From Riptortus pedestris (Eukaryota; Arthropoda; Insecta; Hemiptera; Alydidae), in the NCBI GenBank assembly GCA_019009955.1, contig CM032228.1, positions 8,729,001 to 8,793,000 of the forward strand: DNA of 64,000 bases. Reading direction: 5' to 3'. The position numbers and the translations under genes were made by a program. Below, one piece after another: positions 20,276 to 32,129 of this stretch; position 1 is the first letter of the stretch, and every line of letters begins with the position of its first letter. Below the pieces are notes generated by a model. The model saw nothing but the letters and a program-made list of their open reading frames with translations, searched no databases and was not told the origin of the DNA.

Positions 20276-22132
20276 AGCTCAGATACCCGGCTTCGCGGGA
20301 AAGGAATTCATTTGAGGCTGAATGTTGATGGTATTTTTTTGGCAAGGGCTTTGTTTGCACATTTTTTTCAGCTTTTCCCGTCCCACTTTTTAGGATTTAC
20401 ACCCGTTGTTGGCATTTGTTTATAATAAAATTATTTTTTTATGTAAGTGTTCACTGTCCTCCAAATTGTCATATTTCCCGTCTCCTTTGCAATATGCATA
20501 GATCTCAGTTATTAAGCCCAAAATATTGTTGCGAAACTAATTATCACCATTATTAATTTCAGGCCTTACTTAAAACCCCCACTCCTGCCCGTCCATAGAA
20601 ATGTTAGTATTGCTTATTATAATGAAAGAGTTAGTGCTAATAAAAAAACAGAGTTTTATTTATTTCGGCAGGGTCTTTTGTCCCAAATAAAATTGTACAC
20701 GTCCGCTAAAGGTTTTAGAGTATATATCGTTTATAGTTCTGTATACAGAAAAAGTGTGTAAAACCACTGAGGAAAGAAAGAGGGAGTGAGAAAGGTTCTA
20801 GATTACAGGAAAGTCTCCCCACCCGTCCCTGACGCTCCAGGTTAACCAACAGAACATGACTAACGGCTAACTCTCAATTCCGCTAACATTACCTTATATT
20901 CAGATTCTATTTTCAATTCAAATTATTTATGTTTAAATACTTTCGTTTTTGTGAATTAATTTATTTATTAAACAAATTAAAGGATGAAATTACTTACTTC
21001 CTATTAATTATTGTTCCAGTGAAAGACAGAGGAAAGGGGGGGGGGAGTAATATACTTTGCTCCTCATGAAACAGCTACTTGTTTTTAAAATGCTTTCATA
21101 CAATAGAAATGTTCTTTGTTTATCGTCATGTTCCCCTATAATTGCCGAAAGGGGGTGGAACACCAATAGGAAACGAAATGAATATACATAAAGAAATACC
21201 GCTATTATAAATTACTATTATTGAATTTAATTTCGGCATTCCTTATAACCCCCCCACTCCTGGCCCGTGCCTAAGAAATGTTGATATGGTTTGTTATAAA
21301 TGAAAACGTTAGTGCTAATAAGACACATACCGAGTTTTAATTTATTTTCGGTTGGGACTATTGTCCCCAAATAAAATTGTTACACTTCCCGCTATAGATT
21401 TTAGCGTATATCTCTTTTTATATTCGGTATACGAAAAAAGTGTATATAAAAAATGTTAACTCTAAATAACAAAGTAACACAACTTTTTTTATGTTCATAT
21501 TTAACCGAAAAACCAATAGGAAACAAAATATCGCTATTTTTAATTTTCTGGCATCCCTTATAAACCCCCACTTCCTGCGCCCGTCCCTAGAAATGTTGGT
21601 AAACTTGTTATAATGAAAGTCGTTATTGCTAATAGATATACCGAGTTTTACTTAGTTCGGTTGAGTGTTTTGTGCCCAAATAAAATTTGTTGACTCCTGC
21701 TATAATTTTTAGCGTATAACTCATTTATGCTTCGTAATACGGCGAAAGTGTATATAACAAAAGTTTACTCTAGAATAACAAAATAAATAACTTTTGTTAT
21801 GTGCATATTTGCCGAAAAACACAATAGGAAACGAAAATATCGCTATTTTTAATTTCAGGCCTCCCTTATAACCCCCACACCTGTATGTCTTAGAAAATGA
21901 TAATATAGCCTAAAGTCTAAGTTGGGCTAGTAGTAAAATACATACCAAAGTTTTCATGAAATTCGGTTCAGCCGTTTATGCGGGAAAAGGTAACAAACAA
22001 ACAAACAAACAAACAAACAAACAGACACCAAAGAAACAAAATGCAGTTCTTATGGTGTCTATGACATGTGAAACGAAAAGTTATCGTGAAATTTCGCGAA
22101 AAAAATCAATGTAACAGACAGAGGTTACAATT

Positions 22133-22134
<2 letters not shown>
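20276..22134 (+). mobile_element. Family B unit 2, four modules and an insertion
   Basis: Starts AGCTCAGATACCCGGCTTCG and ends ACAGAGGTTACAATTTTA. It holds modules near 20560, 21240, 21555 and 21862, the last three about 310 bp apart. A stretch at about 20765-21180 (GAAAGAAAGAGGGAGTGAGA, CCCGTCCCTGACGCTCCAGG, a G8-9 run) has no match to the family and looks like an insertion. The terminal (CAAA)n tract lies near 21990-22023. Confidence 0.8.
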
Positions 22135-22137
<3 letters not shown>

Positions 22138-22174
<37 letters not shown>

Positions 22175-22198
22175 TAGCTCTTCGGGGGGGGGGGGGAG
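22138..22198. repeat. (TA)n and poly-G within the B-B junction
   Basis: TA dinucleotides to about 22172, then CTAGCTCTTC and a run of about 13 G before AGATACCCGG. The poly-G splits the conserved TAGCTC|AGATACCCGG sequence of the family B end and may be a sequencing artefact. Confidence 0.85.
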
Positions 22199-23682
22199 AT
22201 ACCCGGCTTCGCTCGGGCATACCATTTGAGGCTGAATGGTGAAGGTATTTTTTTTTTTTTGGCAAGGCTTTAGTTTGGCACAATATTTTGACCTTACCCC
22301 GTCCCAATATTTAGAGTTTATTACACCCGTCGTTCCTATGGCATTTGTTAATAATAAAATTAATTTTTTTTATGTAAGTCTTCACTGTCACTCCAAATTG
22401 TCAATAATTCCCGTCTCCTGTGCATTATGCATGGGGAATCTCAGTTATATTAAGCACAAAATATTGACATATATTTGAATTTTGTTTTTTTTTTGGCAAC
22501 GCTTTACATTGCCCAAAATTTTGAAATTTAACCTTCCCATTTTTTAGGGGTAATACCCGTCGTTTCTAAAATTAATTTTTTATGTAAGACTTCACTGTCT
22601 TCCCTTTCCTTTAGATTTAATTATTAAGGCAAAATATTATAATTTAATTAATTTTTCCAGGTGAGGTACCTGATAGTTCATATTGAAAAGAACTTTTGAG
22701 CATATTTCTCTAAATAACAAAATAAACAACTTTTGTTATGTGCATATTTGCCGAAACCCCAATAGGAAATCATTATTATTAATTTCAGGCCTTCCTTATA
22801 ACCCCCACTCCTGCCCGTCCCTAGAAATGCTAGTATAGCTTATTATAATGAAGGCGTTAGTACTAATTCACATACTGAGTTTGGTTTTATTCGGTTGAGT
22901 CTTTAGTGCCAAATAAAATTGTGGACTCCCGCTATAGCTTATAGCGTATAACTCATTTACGCTTCCGTATACGGCAAAAGTGCATATAACAAAAGTTACT
23001 CTAAATAACAAAATAAACAACTTCTGTTATGTGCATATTTGCTGAAAAAGGAGTAGGAAACGAAATATCGCTATTTTTAATTTCAGGCCTCCCTTATAAC
23101 CCCCACTCCTGCGCGTCCCTAGAAATGTTAGTATGGCTTATTATAAGGAAATCGTTAGTATTAATTCACATAGCGAGTTTGGTTTAGTTCGGTTGAGTCT
23201 TTTGTGCCAAATAAAATTGTGGACTCCCGCTATAGTTTTTAGCGTATAACTCATTTATACTTCCGTATACGGCAAAAGTGCATATAACAACAGTTACTCT
23301 AAATTACAAAATAAACAACTTTTGTTATGTAAATATTTGCTGAAAAAGCAATAGGAAACGAAATATCGCTATTTTTAATTTCAGGCCTCCCTTACAACCC
23401 CCACTCCTGTTCGTGTTAGAGAATATTAATATAGCCTAAAGTCTAAGTTGGGCTAGTAGTAATATACATACCAAGTTTTGTAAAAATCGGTTCAGCCGTT
23501 TATGCGTGAAAAGGTAACAAACAAACAAACAAACAAATAAACAAACAAACAAATAAACAAACAAACAAACAAACAGACACCAAAGAAACAAAAAGCAGTT
23601 ACGGTGTCTATGACATGTGAAACGAAAAGTTATCGAGAAATTTCGCAAAAAAAATCAATGTACAGACAGAGGTTACAATTTT
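22173..23682 (+). mobile_element. Family B unit 3, three modules
   Basis: Hairpin end (interrupted by poly-G), GGCATACCATTTGAGGCTGA, three modules with CCTTATAACCCCCACTCCTG near 22796, 23090 and 23390 (spacing about 297 bp), TTCAGCCGTTTATGCGTGAA, a long (ACAAA/CAAA) tract at 23516-23573, GGTGTCTATGACATGTGAAA and AGACAGAGGTTACAATTTTA. The first module also carries a duplicate of the GGCAACGCTTTACATTGCC segment near 22490. Confidence 0.85.
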
Positions 23683-23733
23683 ATATTTATATATATATAT
23701 AATTATATATATATATATATAATATATATATAT

Positions 23734-24795
23734 ACTAGCTCAAATTCCCGGACTTCGCTGGGGGTATTCATTTGAGGCTGAATGTGTTGATGGTTATTAT
23801 ATTTTTTGGCAAGGCTTTACTTTGCGACACATTATTTTTGACATTTACCCGTCCCAGTGTTTAGGGGTAATACCGTCGTTTCTGTCGATTTGTTAATAAT
23901 AAAATTTTATTTTGTTCATGTAAAGACTTCACTGCCCTCCATTATTGTCATCATTTCCCGTTTCCTGTGCATTATGCATAGATTTGAATTATTAAGGAGA
24001 AAAATATTGACATACATTTTGAATTAATTCCTTTTCAGGTGAGGTACATGGTAGTTCATATTGAAATTGAAGTGTTGAGCAAATTTCTCATAAATACACA
24101 AAATAAACAACCTTTTGTCATGTGCATATTTGCAGAAGCCCCAATACGGAAATTTCATTATTATTAATTTCAGGCCTCCCTTATAACCCACACTCCTGCC
24201 CGTCCCTAGGAATATGTTACGTATGCCTTATTTATAGTATAAGGAAGGCGTTCGTGGTTAATACACATTACTGAGTGTTTTATTTTGATTCGAGTTGAGT
24301 CTTTTGTGCCAAATAAAATTGTGAACTCCCGCTATAGTGTTTAGCAGTATAACTCCTTTATACTTCCCTATTCGGCAAAAGTGGCATATCAACAAAAAGT
24401 TACTCTAAATTACAAAATAAACAACTTTTGTTATAGTGGCATATTTGCTGAAAAAGCAATTAGGAAACGAAACTATCGCTCCATTTTTACCATTTTCAGG
24501 CCTTCCTTATAACCCCCACTCCTGATTGTCTTAGAGATTAATAATATAGCCCTAAATGTCTAAGTATGGGCTACGTAGTAATATACATTTAACCAAGTTT
24601 CATAAAATTCGGTTCAGCCGTTTATGCGGTGGTGAAAAGGTAACAATACAAAACAAACAAATAAACAAACAAACAAACAAACAAAGACACCAAAGAAACA
24701 AAATGCAGTTTATGGTGTCTATGATATGTGAAACCGAAAAGTTATCGTGAAACTTTCGCGGAAAAAAATCAATGTACAGACAGAGGTTACAATTT
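23734..24795 (+). mobile_element. Family B unit 4, two modules
   Basis: CTAGCTCAAATTCCCGGACT start, modules near 24175 and 24500, (CAAA)n near 24650-24684, and GACAGAGGTTACAATTTTAT end. This copy differs from units 2 and 3 mainly by scattered single-base insertions, giving an impression of uncorrected long-read sequence. Confidence 0.8.
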
Positions 24796-24808
24796 TATAT
24801 ATATATAT

Positions 24809-24868
<60 letters not shown>
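24796..24868. repeat. (TA)n tract between B units 4 and 5
   Basis: About 70 bp of TA with one AG interruption, directly separating the terminal GGTTACAATTTT of unit 4 from the CAGCTCAGGTACCCGG start of unit 5. Confidence 0.95.
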
Positions 24869-24869
<1 letters not shown>

Positions 24870-24871
<2 letters not shown>

Positions 24872-25872
24872 AGCTCAGGTACCCGGCTTCGCCCGGGAAT
24901 TCATTTGAGGCTGAATGGTGTGGAATTTTTTTGGCAAGACTTTACTTTGTACAATATTATGGCATTTACCCGTCCCAGTGTTTAGTGTTTATACTCGTCG
25001 TTGCTGTGAATTTTTTAATAATAAAATTAATTTTTTATGTAAAACTTCACAGCCCTCCATATTGTAATATTTCCCGTCTCCTGTGCATTATGCATAGCTT
25101 TGAATTATTGAGGTCAAAATATTAACATATATTTGAATTAATTTTTCCAGGTATTTCATTTTGGAATGAATTGATGAGTATATCATTATTTCTGCGCAAA
25201 TTACTTGTATCATGCATTGTTCCCGAAAAAATGTATAAAACTAAAGTTACTCTAAATAACAAAGTAAACACTTTTGTTATGAGCACGTTTGTCGAAAAAC
25301 AAATAGACAACGAAATATCCCGAATTTTTATTTCAGATAAGTTATTATCATGGAGAATTAATGCTAATTGACATGCCGAGTTTTGTTAAGTTCGGTTCAA
25401 TCGTTAGTGCCCAATAAAATTGTTGGCTCCCGCTAAAGTTTTAGTGTATATCTCGTTTATACTTTTTATGAGACAAAAGTGACTATAACAAAACTTACTT
25501 CAAATAAAATAATAAAATACTTTTGTAATGTGCTTATTTGCAGAAAAACGAGAAGAAAAGCAATTGGAATAGAAATACCGCTATTTTTAAATTCAGGCAT
25601 CCCTTTCAACCCCTACTCCTGCCTGTCCCTAGAAATGTTGGTATTGCTTATGACAATTAAGGCGCCAGTGCTAATACACATACCGAGTTTTATTTAGTTC
25701 GGTGGAGTCATTTGTGCCAAATAAAATTGTTTACTTCGCCATAGGTTTTAGTGTATATCTCGTTTATAATTCGGTATACGAAAAAAGTGTATATAACAAA
25801 AGTTACTCTAAATAATAAAATAAAGAACTTTTGTTATGTTACTTGCCGAAAAACCAATAGGAAACGAAATAT
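24870..25872 (+). mobile_element. Family B unit 5, truncated at an inversion point
   Basis: CAGCTCAGGTACCCGGCTTC start, GAGGCTGAATGGTGTGG, CCCGTCCCAGTGTTTAGTGT, GTGCATTATGCATAG, and partial modules to CAATAGGAAACGAAATAT. At 25873 the sequence turns back on itself and continues as the reverse complement of the module. The terminal (CAAA)n and GGTTACAATTTT are missing. Confidence 0.8.
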
Positions 25873-25905
25873 CGCTATATTTCGTTTCCTATTGGTTTTC
25901 GGCAA
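25843..25905. repeat. Palindrome at the apex of a family B inverted repeat
   Basis: Left arm 25843-25872 (starts TTGCCGAAAAACCAATAGGA) and right arm 25877-25905 are reverse complements apart from one A in a homopolymer, around a 4-nt loop CGCT. Similarity in inverted orientation extends outward on both sides to roughly 25600 and 26195. Confidence 0.9.
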
Positions 25906-26195
25906 TTATTCACAAACAAAAGTAGTTTATTTTGTTATTTAAAGTAACTTTTGTTATATACACTTTCGTCGTATACCGAAGTGTCAATGCTTTATACGCT
26001 AAACATTAAAGCGGGAGTCAACAATATTATTCGGCACAAAAAACTCAACCAAACTAAATAAAACTCGGTATGTGATTTCGTATTAACACCTCCCTTATTA
26101 TAAGCTATATTAAAACGAGTAGGTACTAACAGGAGTGAGGGTTATAAGGGAGGCCTGAAATTAAAAATAACTATATTTCATTTCCTATTGCTATC
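25873..26195 (-). repeat. Family B module, inverted arm
   Basis: Minus-oriented family B module: TTCGTTTCCTATTGGTTTTC, GTTTATTTTGTTATTTAAAG, ACTTTCGTCGTATACCGAAG, AAAGCGGGAGTCAACAATAT, 'AACTCGGTATGTGATTT', GAGGGTTATAAGGGAGGCCT. It ends near 26195 without a terminal structure. Confidence 0.8.
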
Positions 26196-27473
26196 TTTTA
26201 ATAAATTTACAAGTCAGTAAATTAAAAACTGCATTTCATATAATTACTAATATGATACATTTTATAAAACTAATAAAGTGGAGCTATTTTTATGATGAAT
26301 GTATTATATAAGTACAAATGTTATTAAATAATATGAAAATAAATAATTTATATACTATTAGTAAATGTTTTATAAAATAAAAATAGACATATGCTATCAT
26401 ACTATGTTAATATTTAACAGAAATAAATATAGAAAATTAAAAATATCTCCTTAATTACTTTTATTTAGAAATTAAAAACGTATAACGAAAAGTGAATGTA
26501 AAAAGAATAATGAGTGTGAAATTAGTACATGGGAAATATGCTTTGTTTACGCAGTCCCTGCGTGATGGACTTTTTAACTCAGTAAGGTATTAACTTTTAT
26601 ATAATAGTTCAAAGGACGTTTGTCAAAAGAACTTTTGCCCAAGAACTTAGCTTCAAAGCAGTGTCCAAAGAGCGTTTACTTTTGGATACTGGACGATTAG
26701 TTCACATGATGTTCTGGACTTTCATACATTTATCAAAGTATGACGAAAACGGTCGCCACCAAAGTTCATCCTTTTCCACTGAAACTAATATTAAATTAGC
26801 CCAAGAACTTAGCTTCAAAGCAGTGTCCAAAGAATATCATATTATGGCCATTTATGACTTAGAGGTTAGTTTTAGAGAGCACATTTAGAGCCTAGTTAAT
26901 GTTTGGGATGACTATGATGTTTGGATGTTCGGGACAATCTTTTGGATCTAATCAGCTAGTCGTTTGCTGTACGCGAGCTTTTCGATCCTCGCGTTAGTCT
27001 ATGACAAAGTTGAGTAAACAGGATTTTACTGATTTTGTGACAAACAGTTCGTTTGATTAATGACTGAAAGTCCAAAACATCATCGTGCAATCTAAAGTTT
27101 ATTAACTTTTATTTTGTTTGTTATTATAAAGGGCCTAATATATCTTTTGGAGTAAACAGCCAGAGAGAAGTAGCAAGAAGAAAGAGATCCCAAGCCGCTG
27201 CTGATTCTAGACTCGTCCTTCAAAATAAGTTTATCTCAGAAGAGATTATCCAAGTTAGGAATCATGGATACTTATAATCTTCTTCCAAACTTCCTCGCCA
27301 ACAACTTTACACCAACAACGCGACTCCTAATCCAAATAAACGATTCTTGTGGCACTTCCGGAAAATTCATCAATCGTATTATTGTTAGATATAGCATATA
27401 TTGTTCAAATTTATGATTAATAAGAATCAAATGCACAGACACAGACACACACACACACACACACACATATCAA

Positions 27474-27514
<41 letters not shown>

Positions 27515-27711
27515 ATAAACTATAAATTCACTGTGTTCAAAAACGTAGAAAGTAATCTGAAAGCTGATAGCAACAATAGTTTTCCTAATTTACGACAAAA
27601 CCTGATTATTTTAACTATGTATTTTTATTATAGAATAGAGCGTTTGAAACTTAATGTTCAGGATAATATTCTAGATAGAGAAAATATGTATATAGCAGCA
27701 TTTATAGAGAA
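26196..27711. other. Unassigned interval with a 35-bp direct repeat
   Basis: Mostly AT-rich. A reverse family A 5' fragment (TTTACGCAGTCCCTGCGTGA) lies at 26548-26567. An identical 35-bp sequence starting GCCCAAGAACTTAGC occurs at 26637-26671 and 26799-26833. (AC)n and (AT)n tracts lie at about 27440-27466 and 27476-27511. An open stretch near 27160-27280 (REVARRKRSQAAADSRL) is unrecognised. Confidence 0.5.
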
Positions 27712-28632
27712 CTAGGCTAAGTTACCCGGCTTCGCCCGGAAAATCATTTAAAGCTGAATGATGAAGGTATTTTTTTTCTGGGCTTTACTTTGTACAATAT
27801 TTTTACATTTTCCCGTCTCAATGCTTAGGATTTACACCTGTGTTTGACGTGCTGGGGATATGTTAATAATAATAGTATATGTTATGTACTTAATTCTACA
27901 AAATACACAATATATTTTTATATACCCGTTTCCTGTGCATGTATCTTTCTTTAGATATAACATAATCATAGATTATCATATTATAATTGTCAAAAATCCG
28001 AAGTATCGTTAATTTAGTCTTTCGAGTCTCATAAAATTGTTGACCCCTTCTATAGTTTTTCATGTATACCTCAATTATACTTCGTTATATGGAAAAAAAC
28101 CGTTTATCAAAAGTTACTTTAAACAACAAAATAAACAACTTTTTTTATCTGAATAACTACCGAAAAACCAATAGGAAACGAAATATCGCTATTTTTAATT
28201 TCAGACCTCCCCTACAACCCCCACTCCTGTTTGTATCTCGAAATTTTAATATAACTTATAATCAGGAAGGTGTTAATACCAAATCACATACGGCGTATCC
28301 TTTAGATCGGTTGAGTCTTTTGTGCCATATAAAAATGTTGACTCCCACTATAGTTTTTTGCGTTATAACTCATTTATACTTCGGTATACGACAAAAGAAT
28401 GTATTACAAAAGTTACTCTAAATAACACAATAAACAACATTTGTTATGTGCATATTTGTCGAAAAACCAATAGGAGACGACATATCGCTATTTTCAATTT
28501 CAGGCCTTCCCCATAACCCCCACTCCTGTTCGTCTCAGAGAATATTAACATAGTCAGAAACCTAGAAATGTTTTAGTAGTAGTATACATACCAAGTTTTA
28601 TAAATTTCGGTTAAGCCGTTTACGATTATATA
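27712..28632 (+). repeat. Family B copy, diverged, without terminal tract
   Basis: GTTACCCGGCTTCGCCCGGA start, AAGCTGAATGATGAAGGTAT, CCCGTCTCAATGCTTAGG, then two modules (CTCCCCTACAACCCCCACTC near 28206 and CCCCATAACCCCCACTCCTG near 28509), ending TTTCGGTTAAGCCGTTTACG. The (CAAA)n and GGTTACAATTTT end is missing; family A sequence follows. Confidence 0.8.
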
Positions 28633-28649
28633 AAGGACATACGGAAAAA

Positions 28650-28871
28650 ACTTCATTTTTATATATAACGATTAAATTTGCCATCAGAATGGCCAATACC
28701 ATTTTTGGGTCCGACGTATAAAAAAAGAAAATATTTAAATTCTTCGTCTGTAAATGCCCCTTATCCCAGTCTGACTTCAGCCAACTTGATCTTTACTTTT
28801 ACATAGAAAGTTCAAATATCGAGTTTGGTTACGATTAACTAAAAATGACGACAGCCAGAGCATTAACAGAT

Positions 28872-28920
<49 letters not shown>

Positions 28921-29077
28921 TATAGAGAGAGAGAGAGAGAGAGTGAGAGAGATTGGTGTGGACCTCATTTTCGTAATCTGCTGAGTGGGATCGATGGATA
29001 TTTGAGGAAATGTTTTTAAAATCGAGTCATGAGTACAACCTCAATAGTTGATTTTACTTAAGGAAAATCTGCAAAAA
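28650..29077 (+). repeat. Family A 3' half with (AT)n-(GA)n core
   Basis: Matches the family A region from CCGACGTATA through AACTTGATCTTTACTTTTAC, AGCATTAACAGATCA, an (AT)n tract (28874-28919) plus (GA)n (28921-28950), GGACCTCATTTTCGTAATCT, GATCGATGGATATTTGAGGA and the 3' end GATTTTACTTAAGGAAAATC with TGCAAAAA. The terminal palindrome is preserved with compensating changes on both arms (TTTTAC.TTAA.GGAAAA). Confidence 0.75.
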
Positions 29078-30416
29078 TTATCTATAGCATTAAAGAAAAG
29101 TATAACTAAGTAGTGGATTAATACTAATTAATATCGTTTATAACTTAAAATTAGTCAACAAAACGTGCAAAATACATTCTTATTCAATAATTTAAATTTG
29201 GGTCAAAGGACGTTTTAGAAAAATTTGTCTACCTCAATAGCGAATCGAATGGAATACATTACATCATTTTTTTATCACAATCAACTATTGTGAATAGGGC
29301 CTGAGTACTCGACTCAAGATAAGTATCTATTATATCGATCCAATGGAAGCACAATAAAATTGTATAGCTAATGAAAAATCGACGAGAAATTATGATAGGT
29401 TTGAGGCAAAGTGTACTAAAAGCTTTTCCGCCCCAACCCTTTCTACCATTGTTATACATACATTTATAATGCCTTTTCTAAATCAACCACTTGTTAGTAG
29501 CTAGTGCCTTGCTGATATTTATCAATCTTGGGCTATTTATTACGAACTTATGAAAGTCGGTATTTTCCGTGAGAGAAGTAATCTGTAGAAATTACTTAAA
29601 ATAAAAGATTTATTTTACAAATATAATATATAATTCCCTCAGGATTATACAAAAAACTAATCTGAAAATATTTTCGGTGATCTTTGAATGTTACCTGTAG
29701 TGTAGTAAAATTTTTGTTCAAATCGTTACCAAACTCAACATTTAAACCAGGCATGGGCCCCCTAGAAATGTTGCGGGTCAAACTTCAGCCTTCAATTACG
29801 TTCGTGGGCCCGCTTTTAAAAGTAGTGCATTCTAAAGTAGTGTTCATAATTTTTAACGATAGATATCAAGACATGAAATTACAACGACAATGAAATTATA
29901 ATACCATTTAATAAAATAATAAAATTAAATGAAAAAAAATATGTACAACATTATAATTAAACCGTAAAAATTGGAATTTATTACAAACAAAGAAACTAAA
30001 ATAGCGAACAACCGAAATCAATGAGCTTGAAATAACAAAATAAAATCTTTTGTTATCTGATTATTTGACGAAAAATCCATAGGAAAAAAAATTCCCTATT
30101 TTTAATTTTAGGCCTCCCTTATAACCCCCTCTCTTATTTGTCTCAGAGAAAAAACTTTGAAAATTTAACTGAAATATTATTATGTTTACCCTATGTATGT
30201 CCTTAGAGTTTAAGTATTACATCTGTATAAAGCTGTTTCCAGCAGCGAGAGGTTTATATGTTTAGCTGTTTTTCTTTAATCTGATTAAATGTTGAAATTG
30301 TACTATTTTATTTTTATATACTTATCTATTTGCATTATTATTGCTCAGCGTTTTGAATGAATTATGTTAATGGTTTAGAAGTGTTCGTTTGGGAACGATT
30401 TGTAATGAACATTCTA
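29078..30416. other. Unassigned AT-rich interval
   Basis: Nothing convincing except a family B module fragment at about 30028-30150 (TTAGGCCTCCCTTATAACCC, plus orientation). Short open frames at 29260-29460 and 29600-29890 have no recognisable motif. Confidence 0.4.
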
Positions 30417-30524
30417 ACAGATAATTACAGAACTAATATGACTTCTTTTTCCACTCTCCCTTTTCAATATTTTTAATTTTCTAAAGCTCTTAATTATTTT
30501 CTTTTATATTTATTATATTTTTAC
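30417..30524 (+). repeat. 108-bp repeat, copy 1
   Basis: Starts ACAGATAATTACAGAACTAA and ends TATTATATTTTTAC. Nearly identical to 33881-33988 and 34042-34149, which sit inside the LINE reverse-transcriptase remnant. This copy is isolated. Confidence 0.85.
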
Positions 30525-30894
30525 AAAAAAACCCTTTAAATATATATAGTACAAGGCACATTTCTTGGAAAGGCTTCCCTTGCCAAGGCGGTTACGGAGG
30601 CGTAGCCCCTTTGCTGACGTCAGTTTGTTATTCTTTATAATCATGAATGAACATAGCCCAATGTTGATAAGGACTAAATGCACCAATAATCAATGATCAG
30701 AGCAGTTGAGGATAATCCATTACCTTGGGTGCAGGTATGCCCCTTTTCAATGTTGTCAAGGGTTGCATAATGTTTTCGGCCTACTGATAACGCTATCACT
30801 AAAGCACATCCCCAATGTTTATTCAGTCATCCACCAGCTTTATAGGGCAAACAAACAGATTACTGGGAATTTCATAACTTTTTCTGTTAATAGA

Positions 30895-31575
30895 ATTTGA
30901 AAAGTACGTCACCCACGGGCTGCGTGAGCTGAGCAGATTTTCTATTTTTTTTTTATTTATCCGATGAGTAGATAAATTCTATAAATTCTTAATTGATAAT
31001 TTCGCATTACGATGCACTTGCATGTATCACATCTTACAAAAATTTGTTAAAAGCAATATTGAGTATTTAAGCTTCTAATATGGCGTTTCATAACACATTG
31101 GCTAATTGTTAAAAGTGCGATGACTAAATGTGGGGGTTTACTGAAAATTAAAATGTCCGTCATGCAGGGGCTGCGTAAACTAAGCAGATTTCCCACGTGC
31201 AGTTACACAATAGAGAAATCTCCATACGAGAGCCGAACAGTTACGGCAAAGGGCCGCCGAACTAGGTTTTGGCGGGAAACTCTGTCGTCCGTTATCGGCC
31301 CAAATTTAATAAAAATGCAAATATCTCGGTTGATATTCAAGATAGAGAAAAAATGTTTAGAACAATATTTGTAGTAAATTTAATTTACAATATGATTGGT
31401 TCTATATAAAGTTTTGATCCGACGTATAGTAACGGAGATATTTCAAATTTTCGAAAATCCCCACTCCTAGTGGTCCAATTTCAGCCAGTAACGAACTCGA
31501 TCTGTCTTTTTGCACAAAACGTTTAAATATTGGGTTTGGTAACGATCAAAAAAAAATTGCGACCGCAACTTAGAA
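30895..31575 (+). repeat. Family A 5' fragments
   Basis: A short diverged 5' end (AAAAGTACGTCACCCACGGGCTGCG) lies at 30899-30945, and a better 5' half begins at 31154 (GTCCGTCATGCAGGGGCTGC). The latter runs through CATACGAGAGCCGAACAGTT, TTTTGGCGGGAAACTCT, ATATCTCGGTTGATATTCAA, AACGGAGATATTTCAAATTT and CGAACTCGATCTGTCTTTTT to AAAAATTGCGACCGC, where it stops at about 31570, just before the usual AT core. The sub-block GAGAGCCGAACAGTT is shared with the copies at 46.5 and 62.1 kb, marking a subfamily. Confidence 0.75.
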
Positions 31576-32083
31576 TTAAAATGAATAACCAAGTCATATT
31601 CATGTTATTAATATGTACATTTATTTATGAAATTAACCATATGACTCATAATAACTTAGAAATTTGGAATTATCGAGTTCTCCCCCTCTAACCGCCCCCC
31701 CCCCACCTGATTCTGGTTTGATATATATATCCAGTCCCAAGACTGGACAGTTATGGGGCTTCTGTCAAACCGTCAAGACATTAATTGAATATGGGCTGAC
31801 CAAAGATGACCTGAAGGACATGTCCACCCTTATCCTAAAATCATCAATAAAAATTGTGAGCCATCATTTATATAAAAAATAAAGCTGAAATATTAAGCTG
31901 CAATCTCACCTGAGGTACCTCCCAAATTTCCATCCATTCAAATTTATCCAAATTTCAATATAGAATATAAAAAAAATAAAATAATATAATAATATTAATA
32001 TTACCCAAATTGGCAGATTAGGAAGGCTTGACTCCATACAGGTACCTCTCTGAAAGAGGCGGCAGCTTTAATTTTGTTTGTTT

Positions 32084-32129
<46 letters not shown>

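Noticed and set aside
22185..22198. Poly-G as a possible G-quadruplex regulatory site
   Set aside because: Interrupts an otherwise conserved repeat end in a single copy; more likely a sequencing artefact or slippage.
23436..23648. 70-codon minus frame with LFVCLFV repeats
   Set aside because: Translation of the (CAAA)n tract at the family B terminus.
24728..24985. Open frames with IYIYIY runs, here and at 3019, 17696, 20091, 34899, 39053, 53110 and 59397
   Set aside because: Translation of (AT)n tracts at repeat-family junctions.
28062..28516. Plus frames of 119 and 64 codons in family B
   Set aside because: The same peptide-like strings (KVTLNNKIN..., NRKRNIAIF) recur in the frames of other B copies because the DNA module repeats; stops and shifts differ between copies, so no protein is under selection.
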